Source of the DNA: Austwickia chelonae
Lineage (GTDB): Bacteria > Actinomycetota > Actinomycetes > Actinomycetales > Dermatophilaceae
Length of the DNA stretch: 64,000 nt
Direction: 5' to 3'
Assembly: GCF_003391095.1 (NCBI RefSeq)
Contig: NZ_CP031447.1
Coordinates: forward strand, 620,001-684,000
The notes beneath the pieces were generated by a model, which searched no databases, had not been told where the DNA came from, and saw only the letters and a list, made by a program, of their open reading frames with translations. Position numbers and translations under genes: made by a program. Of the stretch, positions 55,934-64,000 are shown one piece after another (the first letter of the stretch is position 1; each line of letters starts with the position of its first letter).

Positions 55934-57436
55934 GTGAGCACCGAAGCCACGCCCCCCGCTCCGATCGTGCGGGCCGTGAACGTGTCGAAACGTTTCGGTG
56001 GGGTGGTGGCCTTACGTGGGGTCTCCGTCGACTTCCACCCCGGGGAGGTCCACTGCCTCGCCGGAGAGAACGGGTGCGGGAAATCCACACTGATCAAAGT
56101 CATCAGCGGGGTGCACCGGCCGGTCACCGGGCATGTCGAGATCGCCGGGCAGGAATACCCCCGGCTCGGCACCGCCCAGGCCCACAGCCTGGGGGTCGAG
56201 GTGATCTACCAGGACTTCTCCTTGCTGCCCAACCTGAGCGCGGCGGAGAACATCGCCCTGCCAGGATTCGTCGCCGAACGACGGATGTTCATGCGCCGCA
56301 AGAGGAGCAGACTCATCGCCGAGGCCGCGCTCGACCAGATCGGGATCGACCTCCCCTTGGACGTCCCGGTCGAACAACTCACCGTCGCCGAACGACAGCT
56401 GTGTGCAGTGGCCAGAGCCATGGCCCATGACGCCCGATTCATCGCCATGGACGAACCGACTACCGCGCTGACCTGGAAAGAGGTCGACGCACTCTTCGAC
56501 GCCGTGCACCTCCTCAAAGAACGCGGAGTCTCCATGGTCTTCGTCAGCCACAAGATGCAGGAGGTCTTCTCCATCGCGGACCGGGTCACCGTCATGCGCT
56601 CAGGGCGGGTCGTCACCTCCGGGCTGCCCGAAGACTTCAGCCACGCCAGCCTGACCGAACGGATGACCGGACGTTCCTCCGACGAGATGCCCGCGCCACC
56701 ACGCCCCCAGCAGGAGGCCATACCCGCATTGTCCGTACGCGGGATGACCCATGAACCGCTCTACGCCGACGTCAACCTCACCATCGGTCCAGGCGAGATC
56801 GTCGGGGTGGCCGGGCTCCTGGGATCAGGACGCACCGAGATCGTGGAAGGGATCTGCGGGATCAGACCTGCCCCTCGCGGCATCATCGAGGTCGCCGGTC
56901 GACGCATCCGTCCCCGCTCGCTCAATGACGCCATCGACGCCGGTATCGCCTATGTCCCCGAGGACCGGCTCACCCAGGGGCTCTTCCTCGACCAGTCCGT
57001 CGGCGACAACCTGGTGGCCACCCAGGTAGGGCGTAGAGGCGGACGATCTCCTTCCCGGAGCGCACTACGCACCGCCCAGGAAGAGGCCATCGACACACTG
57101 AAGATCACCACCGACTCCCTGACCGGGCCGGTACGGGCACTCTCCGGAGGCAACGCCCAACGAGTCCTCCTCGCCAAATGGCTGATGGGAGAACCGAAGG
57201 TGCTCGTCCTCAACGGTCCGACCGTCGGAGTCGACGTCGGCAGCAAGTTCGACATCGTCGAGGCACTGCACGAACAGAGCCGCCGGGGCGTGGGGATCCT
57301 GCTCCTCTCCGACGACATCCCCGAACTGGTGACCACATGTCACCGCGTCCTGGTGGTACGCAGCGGACGCATCGTGGCCGAACTGGCTGGCGACGATCTG
57401 ACCGACGATGCGTTGGTGGAGGAGATCTCGGCATGA
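55934..57436 (+). CDS. Sugar ABC transporter ATP-binding protein (two ABC domains)
   Basis: 500-aa RbsA/MglA/RhaT-type protein. The first nucleotide-binding domain has Walker A GENGCGKST (44-52), signature LTVAERQLCAVARAM and Walker B FIAMDEPTTAL. The second is degenerate as usual for the family (GLLGSGRTEIVEG, then ALSGGNAQRVLLAKWL). The GTG start at 55934 follows AGGAG; the open frame begins further upstream. The stop overlaps the permease start by 4 bp. Confidence 0.92.
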   Translation: MSTEATPPAPIVRAVNVSKRFGGVVALRGVSVDFHPGEVHCLAGENGCGKSTLIKVISGVHRPVTGHVEIAGQEYPRLGTAQAHSLGVEVIYQDFSLLPNLSAAENIALPGFVAERRMFMRRKRSRLIAEAALDQIGIDLPLDVPVEQLTVAERQLCAVARAMAHDARFIAMDEPTTALTWKEVDALFDAVHLLKERGVSMVFVSHKMQEVFSIADRVTVMRSGRVVTSGLPEDFSHASLTERMTGRSSDEMPAPPRPQQEAIPALSVRGMTHEPLYADVNLTIGPGEIVGVAGLLGSGRTEIVEGICGIRPAPRGIIEVAGRRIRPRSLNDAIDAGIAYVPEDRLTQGLFLDQSVGDNLVATQVGRRGGRSPSRSALRTAQEEAIDTLKITTDSLTGPVRALSGGNAQRVLLAKWLMGEPKVLVLNGPTVGVDVGSKFDIVEALHEQSRRGVGILLLSDDIPELVTTCHRVLVVRSGRIVAELAGDDLTDDALVEEISA

Positions 57437-58602
57437 CATCCACGACGAAAACAGCCCGGCCTGCGCGGCGCGCCACCACAGCACCACGTTTCCCTGCACT
57501 ACGTCGGACGCTCGCCGCCCAGGAGAACCTCGTCCTGGGACTGATCCTGCTGATCCTCGCGGTCGTCGTGATCCAGGTGCCTGGCTACTGGCATGTGGAG
57601 ACCCTGTTCACCGTGCTGCGGGCCTCCATGGTCGACATGGTCTTCGCGCTGGGCGTACTCCTGGTACTGGTCGCCGGAGGCATCGACGTTTCCTTCCTCG
57701 CTGTCGGAGCCTTCTCCGCCTATGTCGCCTGCAAGGTCGCGCTGAGCGGGGCAGACACCATCCCGGCCTGGGCGATCTTCCTGGGCGCGGTGACGATCGG
57801 CGCCGTGATGGGAGTGATCAACGCCCTCGTGGTCATCGCGATGCGAGTGTCCACCCTGATCGCCACCCTCGCCACCTCCGCCGTCTACCTCGGGGTGCTC
57901 TTCGCCGTGGTCGGGGCCAATGTGATCACGGTCGTCCCCGAATCCCTCCGGCATGTGGCCAAGACCCAGCTGTGGGAGGCCCCCGGCGCCGTCCGCGGAG
58001 TCACCAGGCTGAACATCCTGATCCTCCTCGTCGCCCTGTGCTGCATCGCGGTGGCCTTCTTCCTGCGCGGCACCGTCGCCGGACGTTCCGTCTTCGCGAT
58101 CGGTGGAGACGCCGAATCCGCCGCCCGGGCAGGGATCCAGGTGGACGCCCTGCGGGTCCTGGTCTTCGCGCTGGCCGGCGCACTCGCCGGAACGGCCGGG
58201 ATCATCCAGGTCACCTTGGCCGGCCGGGCCGACCCGACGACCTTCATGGGACGCGAACTCGACGTGATCGCCGCCGTGGTCATCGGGGGCGCGGCCGTCA
58301 CCGGCGGCCGGGGAACGGTTCGCGGGGTCTGTCTCGGAGTCATCCTGGTCTCGCTGATCTCGACGTCCTTGGTCCCCCTGGGTGTGCCGAGCATCTGGCA
58401 GAAGGCGGCCGTGGGCGTCCTGCTCCTGGTAGGGGTGCTTCTGCAGAGCCTGTCGGCCCGGAACCGCACAGAACGCCCCATCCTGGACGGTGACGCTCCA
58501 CCTCCCCGGACGCGAGGAGCAGACGGACCGGAGCACCACGACCTACCGGACGGGAACACCGCACCCGCCGGGACGAGACAGGGAGTGCCCGCTGATGTCT
58601 GA
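57433..58602 (+). CDS. Sugar ABC transporter permease 1
   Basis: 389-aa integral membrane protein with about ten helices of the RbsC/RhaP/LsrC type. GGIDVSFLAVGAFSAYVA and IGGDAESAARAGI (the loop contacting the ATPase) and GGAAVTGGRGTVRG are characteristic. A proline-rich hydrophilic C-terminal tail of about 45 residues is longer than usual. ATG 57433 overlaps the ATPase stop (ATGA). Confidence 0.9.
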   Translation: MTSTTKTARPARRATTAPRFPALRRTLAAQENLVLGLILLILAVVVIQVPGYWHVETLFTVLRASMVDMVFALGVLLVLVAGGIDVSFLAVGAFSAYVACKVALSGADTIPAWAIFLGAVTIGAVMGVINALVVIAMRVSTLIATLATSAVYLGVLFAVVGANVITVVPESLRHVAKTQLWEAPGAVRGVTRLNILILLVALCCIAVAFFLRGTVAGRSVFAIGGDAESAARAGIQVDALRVLVFALAGALAGTAGIIQVTLAGRADPTTFMGRELDVIAAVVIGGAAVTGGRGTVRGVCLGVILVSLISTSLVPLGVPSIWQKAAVGVLLLVGVLLQSLSARNRTERPILDGDAPPPRTRGADGPEHHDLPDGNTAPAGTRQGVPADV

Positions 58603-59617
58603 ACAGGCCGTGTCATCCCGTCTACGGCAGCTGAGGCAAGCCGGCGGTGACGGTGCCGGGCTACGACGGATGCTCGTCGTGGCCGCCACGATCTTCGTGG
58701 TCTTCTCCCTGGCCACTCCACAAGCCTTCCTCTCACTGGACAACTTCCAGTACATCGCCCTGTCCTCCCCGGAGATCGTCCTCATCTCCTTGGCGATGTC
58801 CTTGGCGATGCTGACCGCAGGGATCGACCTGTCGGTGGTCGCCGTGGCGAACCTGAGCGCCATCGCAGCAGCACAGGCCATGGGACACTGGTCTGGTTCG
58901 CCCTGGGGGGTGGCGGTTGGGGTCGCCGCCGCGCTCGCCGTGGCCTTGGCATGCGGTCTGGTGAACGCCTGGTTGATCGCGAAATGCGGGATACCGCCGA
59001 TTCTGACGACCCTGGGCAGCTCACAGTTGTTCGCCGGGTTGTCACTGGTCTGGTCCGGTGGCGCAGTCGTCAAGGGGCTGCCTCCTGAGTTCACCCACTT
59101 CGCCTTGACGACTTTTGCCGGGGTCCCTTCGCTCTTCTGGACGATGGCGGGCGTGGCCGTCCTGGTCGCCTGGGTGGTCGGTCGTACTCGGCTGGGTTTC
59201 CGGATGAGGATGGTCGGTGACAACCCGCAAGCGGCGGACTTCTCCGGGATCGACCGGGCTCGGGTGCTGGTGTGGACCTACGTGCTCAGCGCAGGCTTGG
59301 CCGGTGTCGCCGGTCTGATCATTTCTTCTCGGGCTTCGGGCGCCAACTCCCAGTACGGTGCTTCGTACGTCCTGTTGGCGATCGTGGTGGCCGTCCTGGC
59401 CGGGGTCGATCCCGACGGTGGCCGGGTCACCGTGATCGGGGTGGTGATCGCGGTGCTCACGATCCAGATGCTCGGGTCCGGTCTGCTTGCCCTGCAAGGT
59501 AGCTCCCACGTGGTGAATATCGCCCAAGGTCTCCTGCTGATCGGGATGGTGCTCTTCAACACCTGGGGTCCACATGTCGCTGACCACCTACGGTCCAGGA
59601 AGGTGCCCCTCATATGA
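58595..59617 (+). CDS. Sugar ABC transporter permease 2
   Basis: 340-aa partner permease of the RhaQ/LsrD type, about ten helices. The AGIDLSVVAVANLSAIAAA helix, the MVGDNPQAADFSGID coupling loop and AGVDPDGGRVTVIGV match the family. The ATG at 58595 overlaps the first permease by 8 bp and follows GGGAG. It overlaps the kinase gene by 4 bp. Confidence 0.9.
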   Translation: MSEQAVSSRLRQLRQAGGDGAGLRRMLVVAATIFVVFSLATPQAFLSLDNFQYIALSSPEIVLISLAMSLAMLTAGIDLSVVAVANLSAIAAAQAMGHWSGSPWGVAVGVAAALAVALACGLVNAWLIAKCGIPPILTTLGSSQLFAGLSLVWSGGAVVKGLPPEFTHFALTTFAGVPSLFWTMAGVAVLVAWVVGRTRLGFRMRMVGDNPQAADFSGIDRARVLVWTYVLSAGLAGVAGLIISSRASGANSQYGASYVLLAIVVAVLAGVDPDGGRVTVIGVVIAVLTIQMLGSGLLALQGSSHVVNIAQGLLLIGMVLFNTWGPHVADHLRSRKVPLI

Positions 59618-61089
59618 AACAGGTCGTCCTCGGCATCGACATCGGCACCGGAAGCACCAAGGGGGTGCTGGTCACCGCGGACGGAACGGTCGTCGCCACC
59701 GCCCGTCGCACGCATCGGATCTCCCTGCCGCACCCCGGCCACGTGGAGATGGACGCCGAGCGGCAGTGGTGGGGAGATGTCACCTACATCTGCCGGGAGC
59801 TGGCCTCGCCCGACCACGAAGTGGCTGCGATCTGCGTGTCGGGTCTGGGGCCGGCCGTCGTCGCGGTGGACCAGGACTGGCAGGCGTTGCATCCGGCGGT
59901 GCTCTACGGGATCGACACCCGCGCTCATGAGCAGATCACGGAGATGACCGCCGAACTCGGCGACCAGCAGATCCTGCGACGCTGCGGCAAGAAGCTCTCT
60001 TCCCAGGCAGTGGGGCCGAAGCTGCGGTGGTTGCGGGAGCATCGGGATGTCCCGGCCGCGGCACGGTGGTGTTCATCGCACACCTTCGTTTCCGGGCGGT
60101 TGACCGGCCGATGGTTCCTCGATCACCACACGGCTTCCCAATGTGATCCGCTCTACGACATGGCTGCTCAGGGTTGGGCGCAGGACTGGTCGGAGAAGGT
60201 CTTGCCGGGAGTGCGTCTCCCCGACCTGGTGTGGCCCGGCGAGATCGTCGGACGGCTCACGCCGCAGGCTGCTTCGGCGACCGGGCTGCCTGCAGGGGTT
60301 CCGGTGGTGGCGGGCACCGTGGACGCCTGGGCGGAAGCCCACAGCGTCGGCGTGCATCGACCCGGTGATCTGATGATGATGTACGGCTCGACCATGTTCC
60401 TGGTCCAGGTCCTGTCGGCGCCGACGGTGGATGCCGCGCTCTGGACGACCAGCGGGGTCACCTCCGGTTCGCGCACCTTGGCCGCGGGGATGTCCACGTC
60501 GGGCACCTTGCTGGAATGGGTGTCGGACCTGGTCTCGGAGGAATTCGCCGAACTGGTGTCCCAGGCCGAGGAGGTGCCCGCAGGTTCCGACGGGCTGGTC
60601 ATGCTCCCTTACCTGGCCGGGGAACGTTCACCCCTGTACGACCCCGATGCCCGGGGACTCCTGGCCGGGCTGCGGCTGACCCACACGAAGGGCCATCTGT
60701 TCCGGGCCGCGCACGAGGGGATCGCCTACGGGGTACGGCAGATCCTGGAGGTCATGGAACAGTCGGCGGGTGCCCCTGACCGGGTGGTCGCCGTGGGCGG
60801 CGGAACCCGCGGCGGTCTGTGGATGCAGATCGTCAGCGATGTGTGCGGGATCGAACAGATCGTCCCCGAGACGACGACGGGAGCCTCCTACGGGGGTGCT
60901 CTGCTGGCTGCCGAGGGCGTCGGGCTGGTGGAGGCCGGAACCTCCTGGATGCGCACCGCAGGTGTGGTACGTCCACGCAAGCAGGTGCAACGTCGCTATC
61001 AGGAGCTGTACCGGGTTTACCGGGACCTGTATCCGAATACGCGGAATTCGATGCACGCCTTGGCCCGGGTACAGGAATCGGTGGGCTGA
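59614..61089 (+). CDS. FGGY-family carbohydrate kinase
   Basis: 491 aa. The N-terminal ATPase motif GIDIGTGSTKG and the catalytic aspartate in AGTVDAWAEA are present, as is the C-terminal AVGGGTRGGLWMQIVSD segment. Family members phosphorylate xylulose, rhamnulose, AI-2 or similar substrates; this one is not close enough to one group to name. Its 4-bp overlap with the permease implies that imported sugar is phosphorylated on entry, and the product may inactivate the DeoR repressor. In Rhizobium rhaRSTPQ-K operons a kinase of this family is required for rhamnose uptake. Confidence 0.9.
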   Translation: MKQVVLGIDIGTGSTKGVLVTADGTVVATARRTHRISLPHPGHVEMDAERQWWGDVTYICRELASPDHEVAAICVSGLGPAVVAVDQDWQALHPAVLYGIDTRAHEQITEMTAELGDQQILRRCGKKLSSQAVGPKLRWLREHRDVPAAARWCSSHTFVSGRLTGRWFLDHHTASQCDPLYDMAAQGWAQDWSEKVLPGVRLPDLVWPGEIVGRLTPQAASATGLPAGVPVVAGTVDAWAEAHSVGVHRPGDLMMMYGSTMFLVQVLSAPTVDAALWTTSGVTSGSRTLAAGMSTSGTLLEWVSDLVSEEFAELVSQAEEVPAGSDGLVMLPYLAGERSPLYDPDARGLLAGLRLTHTKGHLFRAAHEGIAYGVRQILEVMEQSAGAPDRVVAVGGGTRGGLWMQIVSDVCGIEQIVPETTTGASYGGALLAAEGVGLVEAGTSWMRTAGVVRPRKQVQRRYQELYRVYRDLYPNTRNSMHALARVQESVG

Positions 61090-61150
61090 AGATCACCACC
61101 GGCACATTGAACCGGGTGCTCAGGAAAAAGCCTCCCGGACCGGCCTGGCC

Positions 61151-61381
61151 TCATCGCAGGCCTTCTCGTGGCGGCGTCTCTGTATGATTCGATCGCGACC
61201 GCGCGATCAGTAGAGCTCCTGTCGTGAGGGCCCCCCATACCAGGGCGAGTACTACCCATTTGAGAAGAGGCATCTCAGCGTCTTCGAACCAGCCTTGCAG
61301 GGCGGGCCGGCTCAGAGCGAGGACCAGGGACACCGTGATCAATAGGCAGCCTGTTGTAGCCTGCATGGCCTTGGACGCCAC
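61151..61381 (-). CDS. Small two-helix membrane protein
   Basis: 76 aa with two hydrophobic helices (about 10-26 and 40-60) and a short polar tail; no family recognised. The GTG at 61381 is nine bases after a GGGAGG site, which supports translation; ATG 61366 is an alternative. It is convergent with the sugar kinase gene and stands alone on its strand. Confidence 0.55.
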   Translation of the reverse strand: MASKAMQATTGCLLITVSLVLALSRPALQGWFEDAEMPLLKWVVLALVWGALTTGALLIARSRSNHTETPPREGLR

Positions 61382-61819
61382 GGAAAGGAACCTCCCTGCT
61401 CCGGGCCGGTATCACGGGCGAAGCGTGCTGCCGACTGATCATTGGTGACCTCCGGCGCAGTGTACAGGCTTACGGAGTATCTGATGCGAAATATTTCGGA
61501 TCTGTTACTGGTTCAGGCATAGACCTCTTCCATGTGAACCTTATTGGCTGGAAGAGTAGTGCTGGGGGTCTATCCTTCCGTCCTTTAAATATGCATGAAT
61601 AGTGCACCCGGGGTCATCCTGAATGCGGGGTCGGTGAGCTTAGGTAGGGGAAACCCTGCGTAAAGGTGACCTGTGGGTATATTTGTGAATTTTTGGTGTT
61701 CATATTGTGCAGAAAATGAGCTGTTCGATGGCTTGCGGGATGAATATATTGACCCTGCTAACTGCAATACGTATAAGTCGGAATCATTTTTCTGAGGGGC
61801 GGAGGATCGCTTCTGGTGC

Positions 61820-61845
61820 GCGCTCTAACTGCAGTTCAAGAGCGC
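61820..61845. terminator. Hairpin at the end of the AT-rich gap
   Basis: GCGCTCT and AGAGCGC pair around an inner AACTGCAGTT palindrome. Transcription from the AT-rich gap would meet it before the next promoter. Confidence 0.4.
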
Positions 61846-61887
61846 TTCTCGTATCGCGGTATATCCGTTGTCATGGAATCTCCGGGC

Positions 61888-61893
61888 TAGGCT
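61888..61893 (+). promoter_or_regulatory. -10 box of the 61900 gene (leaderless type)
   Basis: TAGGCT ends 6 bases before the ATG at 61900; no ribosome site is present. Confidence 0.55.
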
Positions 61894-61899
61894 GTCGCC

Positions 61900-62250
61900 A
61901 TGGTCCTCGCTTTCCAGATCCTCGGCATCGTGCATATCGCTGTCGCCGCTCTCATCGTGGGTGGCTACGTCCTCTTCCTGTCCTCGAACCAGGTGCATCC
62001 GCTGATGGTCTGGGCTGCCAGGATGCAGCTGATCCTGGGGCTGGCGATGGTGGGGCTGGCCGAAGGTGGCAAGGTTCTGCGGCTCGACCACGGTTGGGTA
62101 GGGGTCAAGTTGGTGGTGGCGATCGCTGTGGTGGCCTGCTGCGAGATCGCTGCGGCGAAGCACCGTCGGGGCACCTCGAAACCGGTCCTGGTCCATGTGG
62201 CTTTGGGGCTGACTCTGGTCAACGTCCTGGTGGCCTACGCCTTCCGGTGA
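61900..62250 (+). CDS. Conserved-type four-helix membrane protein, function unknown
   Basis: 116 aa with four hydrophobic helices (starting FQILGIVHIAVAALIVGGYV, MQLILGLAMVGLAEGG, LVVAIAVVACCEIAAA and VALGLTLVNVLVAYAF). The short loops carry histidines and lysines. The pattern resembles small actinobacterial integral membrane proteins annotated only as hypothetical. The start is fixed by the -10 box 6 bases upstream. Confidence 0.75.
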   Translation: MVLAFQILGIVHIAVAALIVGGYVLFLSSNQVHPLMVWAARMQLILGLAMVGLAEGGKVLRLDHGWVGVKLVVAIAVVACCEIAAAKHRRGTSKPVLVHVALGLTLVNVLVAYAFR

Positions 62251-62353
62251 TCCAAAGCTGATGGGGGCTTGTTCTTCGGCCACCTTCGACAGTTTTTCAG
62301 GGATGCAGGCTCGGTAGGCGGGGCGGCTTCCCGGCCCTAGGATGGACGCCGCG

Positions 62354-64000
62354 ATGAGCCTTTTTGACCTTCCAGACGAGTTGCCCCTTCCCGGCTTTGC
62401 GATGGCACCGGCGGGAGGTGGCGTGGACGCCGACGGCGTGCCCGGATGGGCGAGATCCGGGGCCCCGACCTCCGCACCGGTGGCAGACGGGCCGACCAGT
62501 CCGGTGGAGCCGACCGTCCCGGAGCTGGACGGTGCTTCGCTGTTGGTGGGATTGAACGACCAGCAGGCCGAGGCGGTGCGTCATACCGGTGGTCCTCTGC
62601 TGATCGTGGCCGGGGCAGGGTCGGGCAAGACCAGGGTGCTGACCCACCGCATCGCCTACTTGATGGCCGAGCGTGGGGTGAAGCCGTGGGAGATCCTGGC
62701 GATCACCTTCACCAACAAAGCCGCTGCTGAGATGCGGGAACGGGTCTCTGCACTGGTGGGCCCGAGCGCCAGATCGATGTGGGTGAGCACCTTCCACAGC
62801 GCATGCGTGCGCATTCTGCGCAGGGAGAGCGACCGGGTCGGCCTGCCGTCCAACTTCTCGATCTACGACTCCGCGGACTCCCAACGGTTGATGGCCATGG
62901 TCCTGCGCGAGATGGACCTGGATCCGAAGCGTTACCCGCCGCGGAGTTTTTCCGCGCAGGTGTCGAACCTGAAGAACGAGCTGGTCGATGAGGAGACCTT
63001 CGCCTCACGTGTGTCGGAGACGAATCCGGCCGAGCGGGTCCTGGCGGAGGCGTACTCGGGATATCAGCGCAGACTTCGGCAGGCGCACGCCCTGGACTTC
63101 GACGATCTGATCATGACGACGGTGAACATCCTCCAGGCTTTCCCGGAGGTGGCCGAGCACTACCGCCGCCGGTTCAAACACGTCCTGGTGGATGAGTACC
63201 AGGACACCAACTACGCCCAGTACGTACTGGTCAAGGAGCTGGTCGGCACCGACGCGCCGCAGGCGGGGCACCGTCCGGGCGAGTTGTGCGTGGTGGGTGA
63301 CGCCGACCAGTCGATCTACGCCTTCCGGGGTGCGACGATCCGCAATATCGTCGAATTCGAGCAGGACTATCCCCAAGCTCGGACGATCCTGTTGGAACAG
63401 AACTATCGGTCGACCCAGACGATCCTGCGCGCTGCCAATGCGGTCATCTCGCAGAACACGTCGCGGCGTCCCAAGAACCTGTGGACGGATTCGGGTGAGG
63501 GCGCGAAGATCGTCGGCTATGTCGCTGATTCCGAGCACGACGAGGCCGCTTTCATCGCCCGTCGGATCGACGAGCTGGGGGACCGGCACGGCGTCCGGCC
63601 CGGAGATGTCGCGATCTTCTACCGGACCAATGCGATGTCGCGGGCCTTGGAAGAGGTCTTGGTGCGGGTCGGCCTGCCGTACAAGATCGTCGGTGGGACC
63701 CGCTTCTACGAGCGCCGTGAGGTCAAGGACGCGCTGGCCTATCTGAGGGTGATCGCCAATCCTGCGGACACGGTGAATCTGCGGCGGATCCTCAATGTTC
63801 CCAAGCGTGGTATCGGTGACCGGGCCGAGGCGTGCATCGCCTCTCTGGCCGAGCGGGACGGAATCACCTTCGCGGAAGCCTTGGTCCGGCCGGAGGATGC
63901 TCCAGGGTTGGCGACCCGCTCGGCGGCGGCGATCACTCGTTTCGTGGGTCTTCTCGACGAGCTGCGTGCTGTGGACGAGAGCGGTGCCGGGGTAGCTGCG
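62354..64000 (+). CDS. pcrA: ATP-dependent DNA helicase PcrA/UvrD, 3' end outside the window
   Basis: First 549 residues of a superfamily 1A helicase for excision repair and replication-fork maintenance. Walker A AGAGSGKT is at 86-93, followed by TFTNKAAAEMRER (motif Ia), VDEYQDTNYAQ (motif II), GDADQSIYAFRGA (motif III), EQNYRSTQTIL (motif IV) and RTNAMSRALEEVL. The N-terminal 60 residues before the helicase core are Pro/Gly-rich, as in actinobacterial PcrA. ATG 62354 is used; a TAGGAT box at 62338-62343 lies just upstream, so the in-frame ATG 62342 is unlikely. Confidence 0.94.
   Translation, partial: MSLFDLPDELPLPGFAMAPAGGGVDADGVPGWARSGAPTSAPVADGPTSPVEPTVPELDGASLLVGLNDQQAEAVRHTGGPLLIVAGAGSGKTRVLTHRIAYLMAERGVKPWEILAITFTNKAAAEMRERVSALVGPSARSMWVSTFHSACVRILRRESDRVGLPSNFSIYDSADSQRLMAMVLREMDLDPKRYPPRSFSAQVSNLKNELVDEETFASRVSETNPAERVLAEAYSGYQRRLRQAHALDFDDLIMTTVNILQAFPEVAEHYRRRFKHVLVDEYQDTNYAQYVLVKELVGTDAPQAGHRPGELCVVGDADQSIYAFRGATIRNIVEFEQDYPQARTILLEQNYRSTQTILRAANAVISQNTSRRPKNLWTDSGEGAKIVGYVADSEHDEAAFIARRIDELGDRHGVRPGDVAIFYRTNAMSRALEEVLVRVGLPYKIVGGTRFYERREVKDALAYLRVIANPADTVNLRRILNVPKRGIGDRAEACIASLAERDGITFAEALVRPEDAPGLATRSAAAITRFVGLLDELRAVDESGAGVAA

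Larger units (their letters stand above)
61382..61899. other. AT-rich intergenic region, no firm gene
   Basis: A 518-bp gap with about 40-45% GC over 61501-61800, much lower than the flanks. One short frame, GTG 61673 to TGA 61795 (40 codons), contains FWCSYC, but it has no ribosome site and the CXXC resemblance may be chance. A hairpin (61820-61845) closes the region. It may be the remains of transferred DNA or a regulatory RNA locus. Confidence 0.5.

Noticed and set aside
57408-58493. 361-codon frame overlapping permease 1 in another plus frame
   Set aside because: The translation is dominated by Arg, Gly and Pro with no hydrophobic helices; permease 1 clearly occupies the region.
61673-61795. 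Short frame encoding a 40-residue peptide with FWCSYC
   Set aside because: No ribosome site, no family match and low-GC non-coding context; kept only as a finding, not as a gene.

Overview
The window is a 64 kb stretch of a high-GC Actinomycetota chromosome. The marker set (WhiB regulator, SigD with its RsdA-type anti-sigma factor, GuaB plus GuaB3, a HemD fused to a methyltransferase-like half, MurT/GatD, two CIRCE boxes before groES, and a classical men pathway) suggests a Micrococcales-type organism. That placement is inference from gene content; genus and family cannot be read from the sequence. Genes are tightly packed, many with 4-bp ATGA or GTGA overlaps. Several start 6-7 bases after a TANNNT -10 box, as expected of leaderless mRNAs. 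No tRNA, rRNA, CRISPR array or insertion sequence was recognised.

Layout: 1-7770 holds a heme operon (hemA cut by the left edge, hemC, hemD fusion, hemB, hemL) with a MarR regulator and a GtrA-like membrane protein set between hemB and hemL. 7767-13191 is a system II cytochrome c maturation block (phosphatase, TlpA/ResA-like lipoprotein, CcdA, ResB, CcsB, DUF4229 protein). 13231-22294 carries glycerate kinase and menaquinone genes (menA, menE, menB, menC), with an SDR and a motif-poor Pta-like protein between them. 22325-25589 is a minus-strand cobS/cobT/methyltransferase operon. 25788-33691 matches the mycobacterial order groES-groEL1-whiB3-sigD-rsdA-guaB2-guaB3. 33789-41061 holds succinic semialdehyde dehydrogenase, a NYN-domain protein, SURF1, DUF3817, serine acetyltransferase, a MerR regulator, guaA and a membrane/SnoaL fusion.

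41062-42410 is an AT-rich island with a secreted protein that has a cysteine-rich hydrophobic C-terminal domain, followed by a small two-helix membrane protein. Its architecture resembles a halocin C8-type bacteriocin precursor with an accessory or immunity protein, and it is the best candidate here for an undescribed system. It is followed on the minus strand by superoxide dismutase, preceded by a near-perfect 32-bp inverted repeat, and by a radical SAM/SPASM enzyme translationally coupled to hemG. 46279-53635 holds a PAP2 phosphatase, murT-gatD, an LPG-synthase-like membrane protein, a PIG-L deacetylase, a GT4 glycosyltransferase and a Nudix hydrolase. 53689-61089 is a complete sugar uptake unit (DeoR repressor, divergent binding protein, ATPase, two permeases, FGGY kinase) arranged like rha/lsr operons. 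The right end has small membrane proteins, a second AT-rich gap, and the start of a PcrA/UvrD helicase that runs off the window.

Heme made by the hem genes would feed the c-type cytochrome machinery and SURF1-dependent oxidase assembly, while the men genes supply the quinone of the same respiratory chain. The window is therefore rich in respiration and cofactor functions.
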